Source: UBA8389 sp942493385 (GTDB lineage: Bacteria > Bacteroidota > Bacteroidia > Bacteroidales > UBA1402). Taken from it: a stretch of 64,000 bases of DNA. The stretch lies in assembly GCA_942493385.1 (NCBI GenBank), contig OW818699.1, forward strand, positions 1,860,001-1,924,000, given 5' to 3'. Shown in pieces: positions 44,763-53,173 of the stretch; within the stretch, counting starts at the first letter, position 1; every line of letters starts with the position of its first letter. Below the pieces are notes generated by a model. It was not told the origin of the DNA, ran no database searches, and saw only the letters and a list, made by a program, of their open reading frames with translations. The translations under genes and the position numbers were made by a program.

Positions 44763-47700
44763 ATGAGGAAGATATTGCTGCTTATTACATTGATTGTTTT
44801 TTCTAACCTCTTGCAGGCTGGAACGACGGTTCGTGAGGCATTCCAAACCGAAACCCCAGAGGCAAAACCTTGGTGTTTTTGGTACTGGATGCACGGTTGT
44901 GTGTCCAAAGCCGGCATCGAAGCCGATTTGCAAGCGATGCAAGAGGCTGGACTCGGCGGTGCCTTTATTTTTGCCATTCGGGGAACTGAAAAGCCGTCCA
45001 CTTTCGAACCAGCCGTTGAAACACTTTCCAAAGAATGGTTCCAACTGGTCAAATTTGCCATGGAGGAAGCCGGAAAACGGAATTTGAAGCTGGCCATGCA
45101 CATCTCGGACGGATTTGCATTGGCTGGTGGCCCGTGGATCACACCAGAAAAATCCATGCAAAAACTCGTTTGGAGCTCTGTCACCTTAAAAGGTGGTAAA
45201 TTGCTGAAATACAGGCTTCAGCAACCGGAAACGATTCGGAACTTTTACAAGGATGTGGCGTTTTTTGCGTACAAGGAAGCGGAGATTTCGCCAAAACCGA
45301 TTCGAATCACGGTTCTGAACGATACGACCGACCTGAGTTATCTGGCCGATGAAACCAAATCCGGAACGTTGAGAAGTGAGAATCCCGTGAGCATCCTTTA
45401 CGAATATAAGAAACCCATTACCTGCCGTTCCATTGTGACCAAAGTGAACGGAACAGTCTATCAATGCCACCGTTTTTTGGTAGAAGCCAGCGACGATGGG
45501 GTGCATTTCCGGTTTATCGCGCGGTTGGAACCTCCGCGCCATGGTTGGCAGAACACGGCGGCCAATATCACTCATGCCATTCCGCCCGTCAAAGCAAAAT
45601 ACCTTCGGTTTAGTTGGACCAAAGAAGGCAGTGCACCAGGGGCTGAGGACAACGATAACGCCAAGTGGAAACCGGTGTTGAAAGTCAACGGCATTTACCC
45701 CTCGGCTGAACCCAAAATCGATCAGTTCGAGGGCAAGAACGGAAGTGTCTGGCGGGTGAGTTCAGCCACTACTGAAAAACAAGTGCCTGCGATCGAATGC
45801 GTTCAAGAAGGCAATTGCATCGATGTGAGCGCTTATGTCAACAAGGATGGGTTGCTCAATTGGAAGGCACCGAAAGGAAATTGGACGATTTTGCGCATTG
45901 GACATACTTCAACCGGTACGACCAACGCCACGGCCGGTGCTGGAATGGGCTTGGAATGCGACAAGTTCAGTCGGGAAGCAGTGCAGAGCCAGTTTGACGG
46001 TTGGTTCGGTAGGATTTGCACGGAAATCGGTGCTGACAACGTTGGTAAAGTTTTGAGCCTCATGCACATAGACAGCTGGGAATGCGGTAGTCAGAATTGG
46101 TCGGAACAGTTCGCCGAAGAGTTTGCCAAACGCCGAGGCTACGATTTGAAACCCTGGTTGCCCGTGATGGCCGGTATTCCGATGGTTTCTCCCCAGAAAT
46201 CCGAACAGGTGCTTCGCGATGTCCGTCAGACGCAGGCCGAACTCATTAAGGACGTGTTTTTCAAGGTTTTTGTCGATAATGCTCATGCCAAAGGTTTGAA
46301 GGTGAGTGCTGAAAGCGTTGCTCCAACCATGATGAGCGACGGTATGCTGCATGCTGGAAGCGTTGACTACCCAATGGGGGAATTCTGGCTCGACAGCCCA
46401 ACGCACGACAAACCCAACGACATGCTCGACGCCATATCGGGTGCTCATATTTATGGCAAGAATCTGGTGCTGGCCGAAGGGTTCACCCAACTTAGAAATA
46501 CTTGGGTCGAGGCGCCTTCCAATCTTAAAAGCCTCCTGGACTTGCAGTTTGCCAACGGTTTGAACAAGATGGTCTTCCACGTGTTCGTTCACAATCCGTT
46601 TATTGACCGAAAGCCCGGCATGACACTGGACGGTTTGGGCTTGTATTTTCAACGGGATCAGACCTGGTGGAAACCTGCCAAGGCTTGGATGACGTATATT
46701 CAGCGGTGCCAGCGCTTGCTTCAAGTGGGGCATCAGGTCACCGACATCGCCGTATTTGGTGGGCTCGAACTGCCTTCCAGAGCCATGCTTCCCGATCGGT
46801 TGGTTCCCTCTTTGCCCGGTATTTTTGGTGCGGAACGGGTGGAAAGTGAGCATATCCGTCTTCAAAATATAGGTGTTCCAATGACGGAAAGTCCTGTAGG
46901 CGTGAGTCATACGGCCAATCTGGCGCTCCCTGAAGATTGGGTGAATTCGTTGCGCGGTTATTCCTACGATACCTTCAATCCGGATGTTTTGTTCCGTTTG
47001 GCCAAAGCGGAAAACGGTAAAATCACCCTTCCAGGAGGAGCATCCTATTCGATGCTGGTAGTACCGACGGAACATCCGATGGCACCGGACAGCCTGACTC
47101 CATACACGGATTTGGAAACCCGGCTTCGGGATGTGTTGAGCTATTTGAAAGAGGAGAACATCCCAGTGTTGCTTCCTTCGTATTTGGCAAAGGATCTGAG
47201 GACAAAGGCACTTATTCCCTGGAAGCTCGAAGATTTCAGTTCATTGGGCATCACACGGGATCTGGAGATTCTTGAAAACGGTTTACCAGCCTACAAAAAA
47301 GTGGCTTTTACCCACCGCGCGGATAAAAACCTGGACATTTATTTCATTTCCAATCAACTCCCCAACGAGCGAGATCTCGACCTGTCTTTTCGTGTGAGCG
47401 GCCGAATTCCTGAAAAATTCGACCCTTTGGACGGCAGCATTACCGAACTGCTCCAATGGAAAACCGACGGTATACGAACTTCGCTCCACTTGAAAATGGC
47501 TCCCAATCAGGCCTTGTTCCTAGTCTTTGAAAAAACCATCACTGACAGTGTCGTCAACCTTCCCGAACTTCCTATCAGGGAATTAGATGTTTCAGGTTTG
47601 CAAGGTCCTTGGTCCGTGCAATTCGATACGGCATTTGGCGGACCTGCTCAACAACTTCTATTGCCTGTACTTTCCAGTTGGAGTCTTCAAGCAATGCCAG

Positions 47701-48125
47701 GCATTCGATACTACTCTGGTACAGCTGTTTACAACGGTCAATTCACGCTTTCAGCACCGCTTGAAAAAACAAACACCTACCAGTTGCATTTGGGAAAAGT
47801 CGCTGACTTGGCTGAAATCCATTTAAATGGCATATCTTGTGGAACAGCCTGGACGCCACCTTTTACCGTGAATGTGACCAATGCCCTTCAAGAAGGTTTG
47901 AATACGCTTGAAATCCGTGTCACCAACACCTGGGCCAACCGCTTGGAAGGCGATGCCTTGTTGCCCGAGGCACAACGCGTTACATGGACGGACGGCAAAT
48001 ACCGAAAGAAAACCCGTGATTTGTTGGATGCCGGTTTGCTTGGTCCCTTGAAACTGACCGTGACTGGCGTACCTGAACCACCAAAATCCATTCCGATGCC
48101 CACTAAAAAGAAAACCAAAAAATGA
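44763..48125 (+). CDS. Alpha-L-rhamnosidase, GH106, secreted
   Basis: 1120 residues with a signal peptide (about 1-19). The opening PWCFWYWMHGCVSKAGIEADL, followed by MQEAGLGGAFIF and MHISDGFALAGGPWI, is diagnostic of GH106. The barrel continues through LSMHIDSWECGSQNW and AESVAPT, and the C-terminus carries a GH2-like galactose-binding beta-sandwich (GKVADLAEIHLNGISCGTAW). GH106 cleaves alpha-L-rhamnose linkages by inversion; a B. thetaiotaomicron member acts on rhamnogalacturonan-II. It starts three bases after the previous stop, and its own stop overlaps the acetylesterase start. Confidence 0.94.
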   Translation: MRKILLLITLIVFSNLLQAGTTVREAFQTETPEAKPWCFWYWMHGCVSKAGIEADLQAMQEAGLGGAFIFAIRGTEKPSTFEPAVETLSKEWFQLVKFAMEEAGKRNLKLAMHISDGFALAGGPWITPEKSMQKLVWSSVTLKGGKLLKYRLQQPETIRNFYKDVAFFAYKEAEISPKPIRITVLNDTTDLSYLADETKSGTLRSENPVSILYEYKKPITCRSIVTKVNGTVYQCHRFLVEASDDGVHFRFIARLEPPRHGWQNTAANITHAIPPVKAKYLRFSWTKEGSAPGAEDNDNAKWKPVLKVNGIYPSAEPKIDQFEGKNGSVWRVSSATTEKQVPAIECVQEGNCIDVSAYVNKDGLLNWKAPKGNWTILRIGHTSTGTTNATAGAGMGLECDKFSREAVQSQFDGWFGRICTEIGADNVGKVLSLMHIDSWECGSQNWSEQFAEEFAKRRGYDLKPWLPVMAGIPMVSPQKSEQVLRDVRQTQAELIKDVFFKVFVDNAHAKGLKVSAESVAPTMMSDGMLHAGSVDYPMGEFWLDSPTHDKPNDMLDAISGAHIYGKNLVLAEGFTQLRNTWVEAPSNLKSLLDLQFANGLNKMVFHVFVHNPFIDRKPGMTLDGLGLYFQRDQTWWKPAKAWMTYIQRCQRLLQVGHQVTDIAVFGGLELPSRAMLPDRLVPSLPGIFGAERVESEHIRLQNIGVPMTESPVGVSHTANLALPEDWVNSLRGYSYDTFNPDVLFRLAKAENGKITLPGGASYSMLVVPTEHPMAPDSLTPYTDLETRLRDVLSYLKEENIPVLLPSYLAKDLRTKALIPWKLEDFSSLGITRDLEILENGLPAYKKVAFTHRADKNLDIYFISNQLPNERDLDLSFRVSGRIPEKFDPLDGSITELLQWKTDGIRTSLHLKMAPNQALFLVFEKTITDSVVNLPELPIRELDVSGLQGPWSVQFDTAFGGPAQQLLLPVLSSWSLQAMPGIRYYSGTAVYNGQFTLSAPLEKTNTYQLHLGKVADLAEIHLNGISCGTAWTPPFTVNVTNALQEGLNTLEIRVTNTWANRLEGDALLPEAQRVTWTDGKYRKKTRDLLDAGLLGPLKLTVTGVPEPPKSIPMPTKKKTKK

Positions 48126-49537
48126 GAAATTTTCTAGTACTCTTTGCTCTGCTTTTGTGGTCAATGACCCTATTTGCTGAACTCAAACTTCCTTTTTTCT
48201 TCAGCGACGGCATGGTGCTGCAGCAGGAAATGCAAGTTCCCATTTGGGGGAAAGCCACGCCAGGAGCAAGCATTCAGGTCTTCACATTCTGGAATTTGTC
48301 AAACTACAAAACCACCGCCGACAGTCGGGGCGACTGGAAAATAAAGGTGCAAACACCCAAGGCAAGCGGCCCGTATCGAATTGTCATCAAAGAAAACAAG
48401 CTTTCGCTCACCATCAAAGATGTTATGATCGGCGAAGTTTGGATTCTGGCCGGACAATCCAATATGGAAATGCCGATGCAGGGCTTCCGCGATCAGCCTG
48501 TAGATGGAAGCAACGACGAAATTCTGAACGCTGGAACTTACAACGTCCGTTGGTTCAAAGTCTCCCGCGCTTCCACCACCGTACCACTAGACACCATCAA
48601 ACCTTATAACTGGAAATCAGCCGCACCCGACAACCTGGCCGAAATGAGTGCTACCGGTTGGTTTTTTGCCAAAACCCTAAGCAAACATCTGAAAGCTACC
48701 ATCGGTGTCATTTCCTGCAACTATGGAGGATCCTCGGCTGAAGCCTGGATGCGACCGGAAGCGTTGGCGGAATTCGGTGATTACAAAATCGTCAAACCAG
48801 GGGAAAAAATATCCACTTCCTCCCAAATACCGACCACCTTGTACAACGGCATGTTGCATCCCTTGATGGGTTATGGCATCCATGGAGTTGTCTGGTATCA
48901 AGGTGAAAGCAACTTTACGAAGCCGGAACGCTACGAAAAAGTATTTCCGAAGTTGGTACAAGATTGGAGGCAACTTTGGGATCAGGGGGCATTCCCATTT
49001 TATTACGTCCAGATCGCCCCGTTCAATTATCCAGGATTAAAGGATACCAGCTATGTGAATTCCGCTTATCTGCGCGATGTTCAGCGTAAAGTAGAGGCCG
49101 TGATTCCAAATTCAGGCATGGTTGTGCTCCTGGACGGTGGCGATTCTTCGTGCATTCATCCTAGAACCAAACACTTGCCTGGGCAACGGCTTGCTATGTT
49201 GGCATTGGCCAACACCTACGGAATGAAAAGCATCGGATTTGCCAGCCCGAAATACAAATCGCTGGAAGTCAAAGGTTCCGAAATCCTTCTAAGCTTCGAC
49301 GATGCTCCACTTGGTTTAAGTACCTTTGGTAAGGCATTGACTTCCTTTGAAATCGCCGGTGAAGATCGCGTTTTTCACCCAGCAACTGCCAAAATTGTTG
49401 GTGGAAAGGTTGTGGTTTCTGCAAAAGAAGTCATGCTTCCTGTCGCTGTACGATATGCATTCAAAGATTATGTGGTTGGAACCCTTTTTGGAACCAACGG
49501 TTTTCCTGTTTCCTCCTTCAGAACTGATAATTGGTAG
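48122..49537 (+). CDS. SASA-type (SGNH) carbohydrate acetylesterase, secreted
   Basis: 471 residues with a signal peptide (about 1-20). LPFFFSDGMVLQQEMQVPIWG is the conserved opening of the sialate-O-acetylesterase-like family. Block I of the SGNH fold is ILAGQSNMEMPM (catalytic Ser), and WYQGESN is block III with Gly/Glu/Asn. The HPRTKHLPGQRL segment near 350 supplies the catalytic Asp/His-type region. A beta domain lies at each end. In pectin loci these enzymes remove acetyl groups from sugars so that glycosidases can act; the precise acetylated residue is unknown. The GH127 gene starts three bases after its stop. Confidence 0.93.
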   Translation: MRNFLVLFALLLWSMTLFAELKLPFFFSDGMVLQQEMQVPIWGKATPGASIQVFTFWNLSNYKTTADSRGDWKIKVQTPKASGPYRIVIKENKLSLTIKDVMIGEVWILAGQSNMEMPMQGFRDQPVDGSNDEILNAGTYNVRWFKVSRASTTVPLDTIKPYNWKSAAPDNLAEMSATGWFFAKTLSKHLKATIGVISCNYGGSSAEAWMRPEALAEFGDYKIVKPGEKISTSSQIPTTLYNGMLHPLMGYGIHGVVWYQGESNFTKPERYEKVFPKLVQDWRQLWDQGAFPFYYVQIAPFNYPGLKDTSYVNSAYLRDVQRKVEAVIPNSGMVVLLDGGDSSCIHPRTKHLPGQRLAMLALANTYGMKSIGFASPKYKSLEVKGSEILLSFDDAPLGLSTFGKALTSFEIAGEDRVFHPATAKIVGGKVVVSAKEVMLPVAVRYAFKDYVVGTLFGTNGFPVSSFRTDNW

Positions 49538-49540
49538 ATT

Positions 49541-51628
49541 ATGAACAAATACATCTTTCTTTTTTTGATCCTTGTCGTTGTTAGCCCTTTACAAGCGGCT
49601 ACCAAAAGTAAAAAAACCGCTCCAGCCTTGAATGAACGCGGCATCACCAACACCTTACTGAGCCCATTCGCCAAAATCCGTTCCGTGGACATCGACGCCA
49701 CCGTTTGGGGCAATCAAGGCTTTTGGGGCGAACGTTTTGACGTATGCAAGGACACCATGCTGCTTCATATGTGGGACATCTTCAACGATCCGAACTTGAG
49801 CCATGCCTTCCGCAATTTTGAAATTGCCGCCGGTCTGCAACAAGGAGAGCACAAGGATCCGCCCTTCTACGACGGTGACATGTACAAATGGTTCGAAGGA
49901 GTTTGTTCGGTTTTTGCCATCACCAAAGACCCTGCGCTCAAAACACTGATGGACAAGTTTGTAACTACGGTTGTCGCTAGCCAGCGAGCTGACGGCTACC
50001 TGCATACCAAAACCCTGATCAAGGACAAAAACAGCGGAAACAAACCTTCTGAATTCGCTGAACGCCTCCATTTTGAAACCTACAATTTCGGCCACCTCAT
50101 GACGGCTGCCTGCATTCATTACCGTGTCACTGGTGATAAAACGCTGCTGAACGCTGCCATCAAGGCCACCGATTACTTATACCGCTACTACAAAACCGCA
50201 CCGGTGGAACTGGCTCAAAACGCCATCTGCCCCTCGCACTACATGGGTGTGGTCGAGATGTATCGCACCACGCGCGATCCCAAATGCTTGGAACTGGCCA
50301 AGGGCTTTATCGAAATACGCAAGTATGTCACGAATGGAACGGACGACAATCAGGACCGAATTCCGTTCCAGCAGCAGAAAAAAGCGATGGGACATGCAGT
50401 TCGCTCCAATTATTTGTATGCCGGCGTGGCCGATGTCTATTTGGAATCCGGAGGCGACAGCTTGATGTCCAGTCTGAATTCCATCTGGGACGATGTGGTT
50501 CATACTAAAATGTACATCACCGGTGCCTGTGGTGCTTTGTACGACGGCACTTCACCCGATGGTACCAATTACAAACCCGATTCCATACAGAAAACCCATC
50601 AGTCGTATGGCCGCTCCTACCAACTTCCAAATCACACCGCCCACAACGAAACCTGCGCCAACATCGGCAACATGCTTTGGAACTGGCGCATGTTCGAGCT
50701 TTCCGGCGACGCCAAATACGTGGACATTCTGGAACAGGCGCTTTACAACAGCGTTCTGCCAGGCATCAGCTTGGACGGCAAAAAATATTTCTACACCAAT
50801 CCGCTGGCTGTTTCCGACAGTTTCCCCTACAAACTGCGTTGGACGGAAGGCGATTACAAAAAGCGCGAGGAGTACATCAGCTGTTTCTGCTGCCCGCCGA
50901 ATACAGTCCGCACCATCGCCGAAACACAGCAATACGCCTATAGTTTGAACGAAACCGGTGTTCTCGTGAATTTGTATGGTGACAATGTGCTGAACACCAA
51001 GTTGATGGACGGTAGTCCCATTCAGCTGAAACAAACCAGCGCCTATCCTTGGGATGGCAAGATTCGTCTGGAATTCGTTGTAGCACCCAAAAATGCTTGT
51101 CAAATCAGTATGCGCATCCCCGGATGGTGTGCTGATGCCGGTATTTGGGTAGGCGATATTCAGCAGGACATTCTTTGCCAGGCTTCCAGCTACGTTTCCG
51201 TTAAACGTGCCTGGAAAAAGGGCGATGTCATCGAATTGCAGCTGGAAATGCCGGTTCGTCTGGTCGAATCCAATCCCTTGGTGGAGGAAAACCGAAATCA
51301 AGTTGCCGTGATGCGCGGCCCCATCGTCTATTGCCTGGAATCGACCGATTTGCCTTTGAATGTTCGCTTACAGGATGTTTTATTACCGCTGAAGTCTGAG
51401 CTCAAACCTGTCCGTACTACAGAAGGCAGCATTCCTGCACTGGCCGGAAGCCCTGTTTTGCAATTGGAGGGTACGGTATTGGTTCAGAAAAGAGCCGATT
51501 GGTCGCACGAACTGTATCGAGATGTCACTACTCAAACGGAACCCGTCACGGTCCGTTTCGTTCCATATTATGCTTGGGGAAATCGCGGTCGATCTGAAAT
51601 GTCTGTTTGGTTGCCCTTGTCTCGTTAA
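49541..51628 (+). CDS. Beta-L-arabinofuranosidase, GH127 (DUF1680), secreted
   Basis: 695 residues with a signal peptide (about 1-20). The alpha/alpha barrel begins with GFWGERFDVC, and includes LHFETYNFGHL, HNETCANIGNMLWNWRMF and the cysteine-rich catalytic loop CFCCPPN (Cys448, Cys450, Cys451), which in the family binds zinc and supplies the Cys nucleophile. The C-terminal beta domains include VAVMRGPIVYCLE. GH127 removes beta-L-arabinofuranose, found in rhamnogalacturonan-II side chains and plant glycoproteins; GH146 is a close relative and cannot be excluded by eye. The CE8 gene follows 12 bases later. Confidence 0.94.
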   Translation: MNKYIFLFLILVVVSPLQAATKSKKTAPALNERGITNTLLSPFAKIRSVDIDATVWGNQGFWGERFDVCKDTMLLHMWDIFNDPNLSHAFRNFEIAAGLQQGEHKDPPFYDGDMYKWFEGVCSVFAITKDPALKTLMDKFVTTVVASQRADGYLHTKTLIKDKNSGNKPSEFAERLHFETYNFGHLMTAACIHYRVTGDKTLLNAAIKATDYLYRYYKTAPVELAQNAICPSHYMGVVEMYRTTRDPKCLELAKGFIEIRKYVTNGTDDNQDRIPFQQQKKAMGHAVRSNYLYAGVADVYLESGGDSLMSSLNSIWDDVVHTKMYITGACGALYDGTSPDGTNYKPDSIQKTHQSYGRSYQLPNHTAHNETCANIGNMLWNWRMFELSGDAKYVDILEQALYNSVLPGISLDGKKYFYTNPLAVSDSFPYKLRWTEGDYKKREEYISCFCCPPNTVRTIAETQQYAYSLNETGVLVNLYGDNVLNTKLMDGSPIQLKQTSAYPWDGKIRLEFVVAPKNACQISMRIPGWCADAGIWVGDIQQDILCQASSYVSVKRAWKKGDVIELQLEMPVRLVESNPLVEENRNQVAVMRGPIVYCLESTDLPLNVRLQDVLLPLKSELKPVRTTEGSIPALAGSPVLQLEGTVLVQKRADWSHELYRDVTTQTEPVTVRFVPYYAWGNRGRSEMSVWLPLSR

Positions 51629-51640
51629 TTAGTTGCATCT

Positions 51641-53173
51641 ATGAAGAAAGGTTTTTTATTGATTTTGTCTATAGTACAAGTTGTATTTTTACATGCACAA
51701 GTGTATGATTATGTGGTTTCTAAAGACGGAAGCGGCAACTATACAAGCATACAGGCTGCATTGGATGCAGTTCCCGCCACTGGAGTTCGAACTACGATTT
51801 TTGTAAAAAAAGGTATCTATGAAGAAAAACTGTTTATTGGAAACCGATACGTCGAACAAAACAACAAGATAATCAGTCTGATCGGTGAGCATCCCGACAG
51901 CGTCATCATCACTTGGAGTGATTACTTAGGGAAAAAAATACCGTATCCAGGTAAAGACTCGATAATTGCTGATGGTTTGACCTGTCCGACATTTACAGTG
52001 ACGAGTTGGGATTTCTACATGGAAAACATCACCGTTAAAAATCCTTCGACAACCGCCCAAGCCATTGCCTTGTACCAGACAGCCGATCGTCAGACGCTTA
52101 AGAATTGCAAGATTCTTGGCAATCAGGACACGCACCGAACTAAAAAAGGTCGCCGATTTTTTTATTACAAAACAGATGTGGAGGGTGGTGTGGATTTTAT
52201 TTATGCAGGAGGCACCGCCTACTTTTACCAATGCAACATCATCAGCAATAGAGGAGGTTACATAACAGCACCAGAGGATATTGTCTACTTGGCCACACTC
52301 TCCACCGGAAAAACGCTTCGCTATGGTTTTTTCTTTAAAGATTGTGATTTGACCGCCAAACCCACAGTAAGCGCTGGAAGTGTCTATTTAGGACGACCTT
52401 GGGGCCCACAGTGTGGTTCCATCTTTTTGCAATGTCGCTTGGGTAGTCACATCAATGCGGCTGGTTGGTCGGAAATGAGTGGAAATTCCACATCAGCAAG
52501 TTTTGGAGAATACAAAAGTATGAATGCAACAGGGACTGCATTGGCCAACATAAGCGGACGTGTAAGTTGGAGCATGCTACTCACTGAATCAGATGTCAAC
52601 AACTTCATGTTGCTCCAAAAAATCTATGCTGCTGTTACCACCTCGAGTACCTATGATCCTGTCTCCATGGTGATTGCACCAACCCCTGTAACAAAAGTCA
52701 CAACAAACGGCCAAATCCTGACGTGGGATGCAGTTCCGAATGTCAAAGGTTATGCGATCTATGCGAATGGTTCCGTCATTGGATTCACTGCAGGTTCAAG
52801 TTACACAGATGCTATTGTGAGAACCGTTCCAGCGACCTATACGGTTCGATCCATTGGTATGAATGGCAATCTAAGTCTACCGGATGGTGCGACCGATCCG
52901 GTTTCTGCAGTCACGATGAATACAGCAATCAACAGCATTCAGACCTCTCTGGATAAGCCAGATAAGATGAGCATTTCTCCGATACTCAATAACGGGCAAT
53001 TGCTTTTCGATCAAACCTCCAATGTAGCCCTTTTTAACATTCTAGGCCAACAAATCTATCGTGAAATGCAGGTTCAATCGTGCAATTTGAGCCATTTGCC
53101 AAAAGGTGTTTACCTGCTTAAAGCCAACGATGTATGTAACGGTAGCTATCAAACCAAAATTCAACTGCAATGA
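51641..53173 (+). CDS. Pectin methylesterase, CE8, with FN3-like domain and T9SS sorting domain
   Basis: 510 residues. The signal peptide ends near LHAQV. The CE8 parallel beta-helix (about 22-335) has the catalytic pair Asp163 (GNQDT) and Asp185 (VDFIYAGG), and Arg252 in YLGRPWG. It demethylates galacturonic-acid methyl esters and releases methanol. Residues about 345-425 resemble a fibronectin-III-like module (GQILTWDAVPNVKGYAIYANG). The last 75 residues (LFNILGQQIYREM ... LPKGVYLLKAN) are a type-A T9SS sorting domain, so the enzyme should be displayed on or released from the cell surface. Its stop overlaps the GH2 start by four bases. Confidence 0.94.
   Translation: MKKGFLLILSIVQVVFLHAQVYDYVVSKDGSGNYTSIQAALDAVPATGVRTTIFVKKGIYEEKLFIGNRYVEQNNKIISLIGEHPDSVIITWSDYLGKKIPYPGKDSIIADGLTCPTFTVTSWDFYMENITVKNPSTTAQAIALYQTADRQTLKNCKILGNQDTHRTKKGRRFFYYKTDVEGGVDFIYAGGTAYFYQCNIISNRGGYITAPEDIVYLATLSTGKTLRYGFFFKDCDLTAKPTVSAGSVYLGRPWGPQCGSIFLQCRLGSHINAAGWSEMSGNSTSASFGEYKSMNATGTALANISGRVSWSMLLTESDVNNFMLLQKIYAAVTTSSTYDPVSMVIAPTPVTKVTTNGQILTWDAVPNVKGYAIYANGSVIGFTAGSSYTDAIVRTVPATYTVRSIGMNGNLSLPDGATDPVSAVTMNTAINSIQTSLDKPDKMSISPILNNGQLLFDQTSNVALFNILGQQIYREMQVQSCNLSHLPKGVYLLKANDVCNGSYQTKIQLQ

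Noticed and set aside
44160..45161. A 333-codon minus-strand frame across the end of a GH2 and the start of GH106
   Set aside because: It is antisense to two real genes and has no recognised domain, ribosome-binding context or signal sequence.
45909..47075. A 388-codon open frame on the minus strand inside the GH106 gene
   Set aside because: It lies wholly antisense to a well-supported glycosidase, lacks any recognisable domain, and is of the kind expected opposite GC-richer coding sequence.
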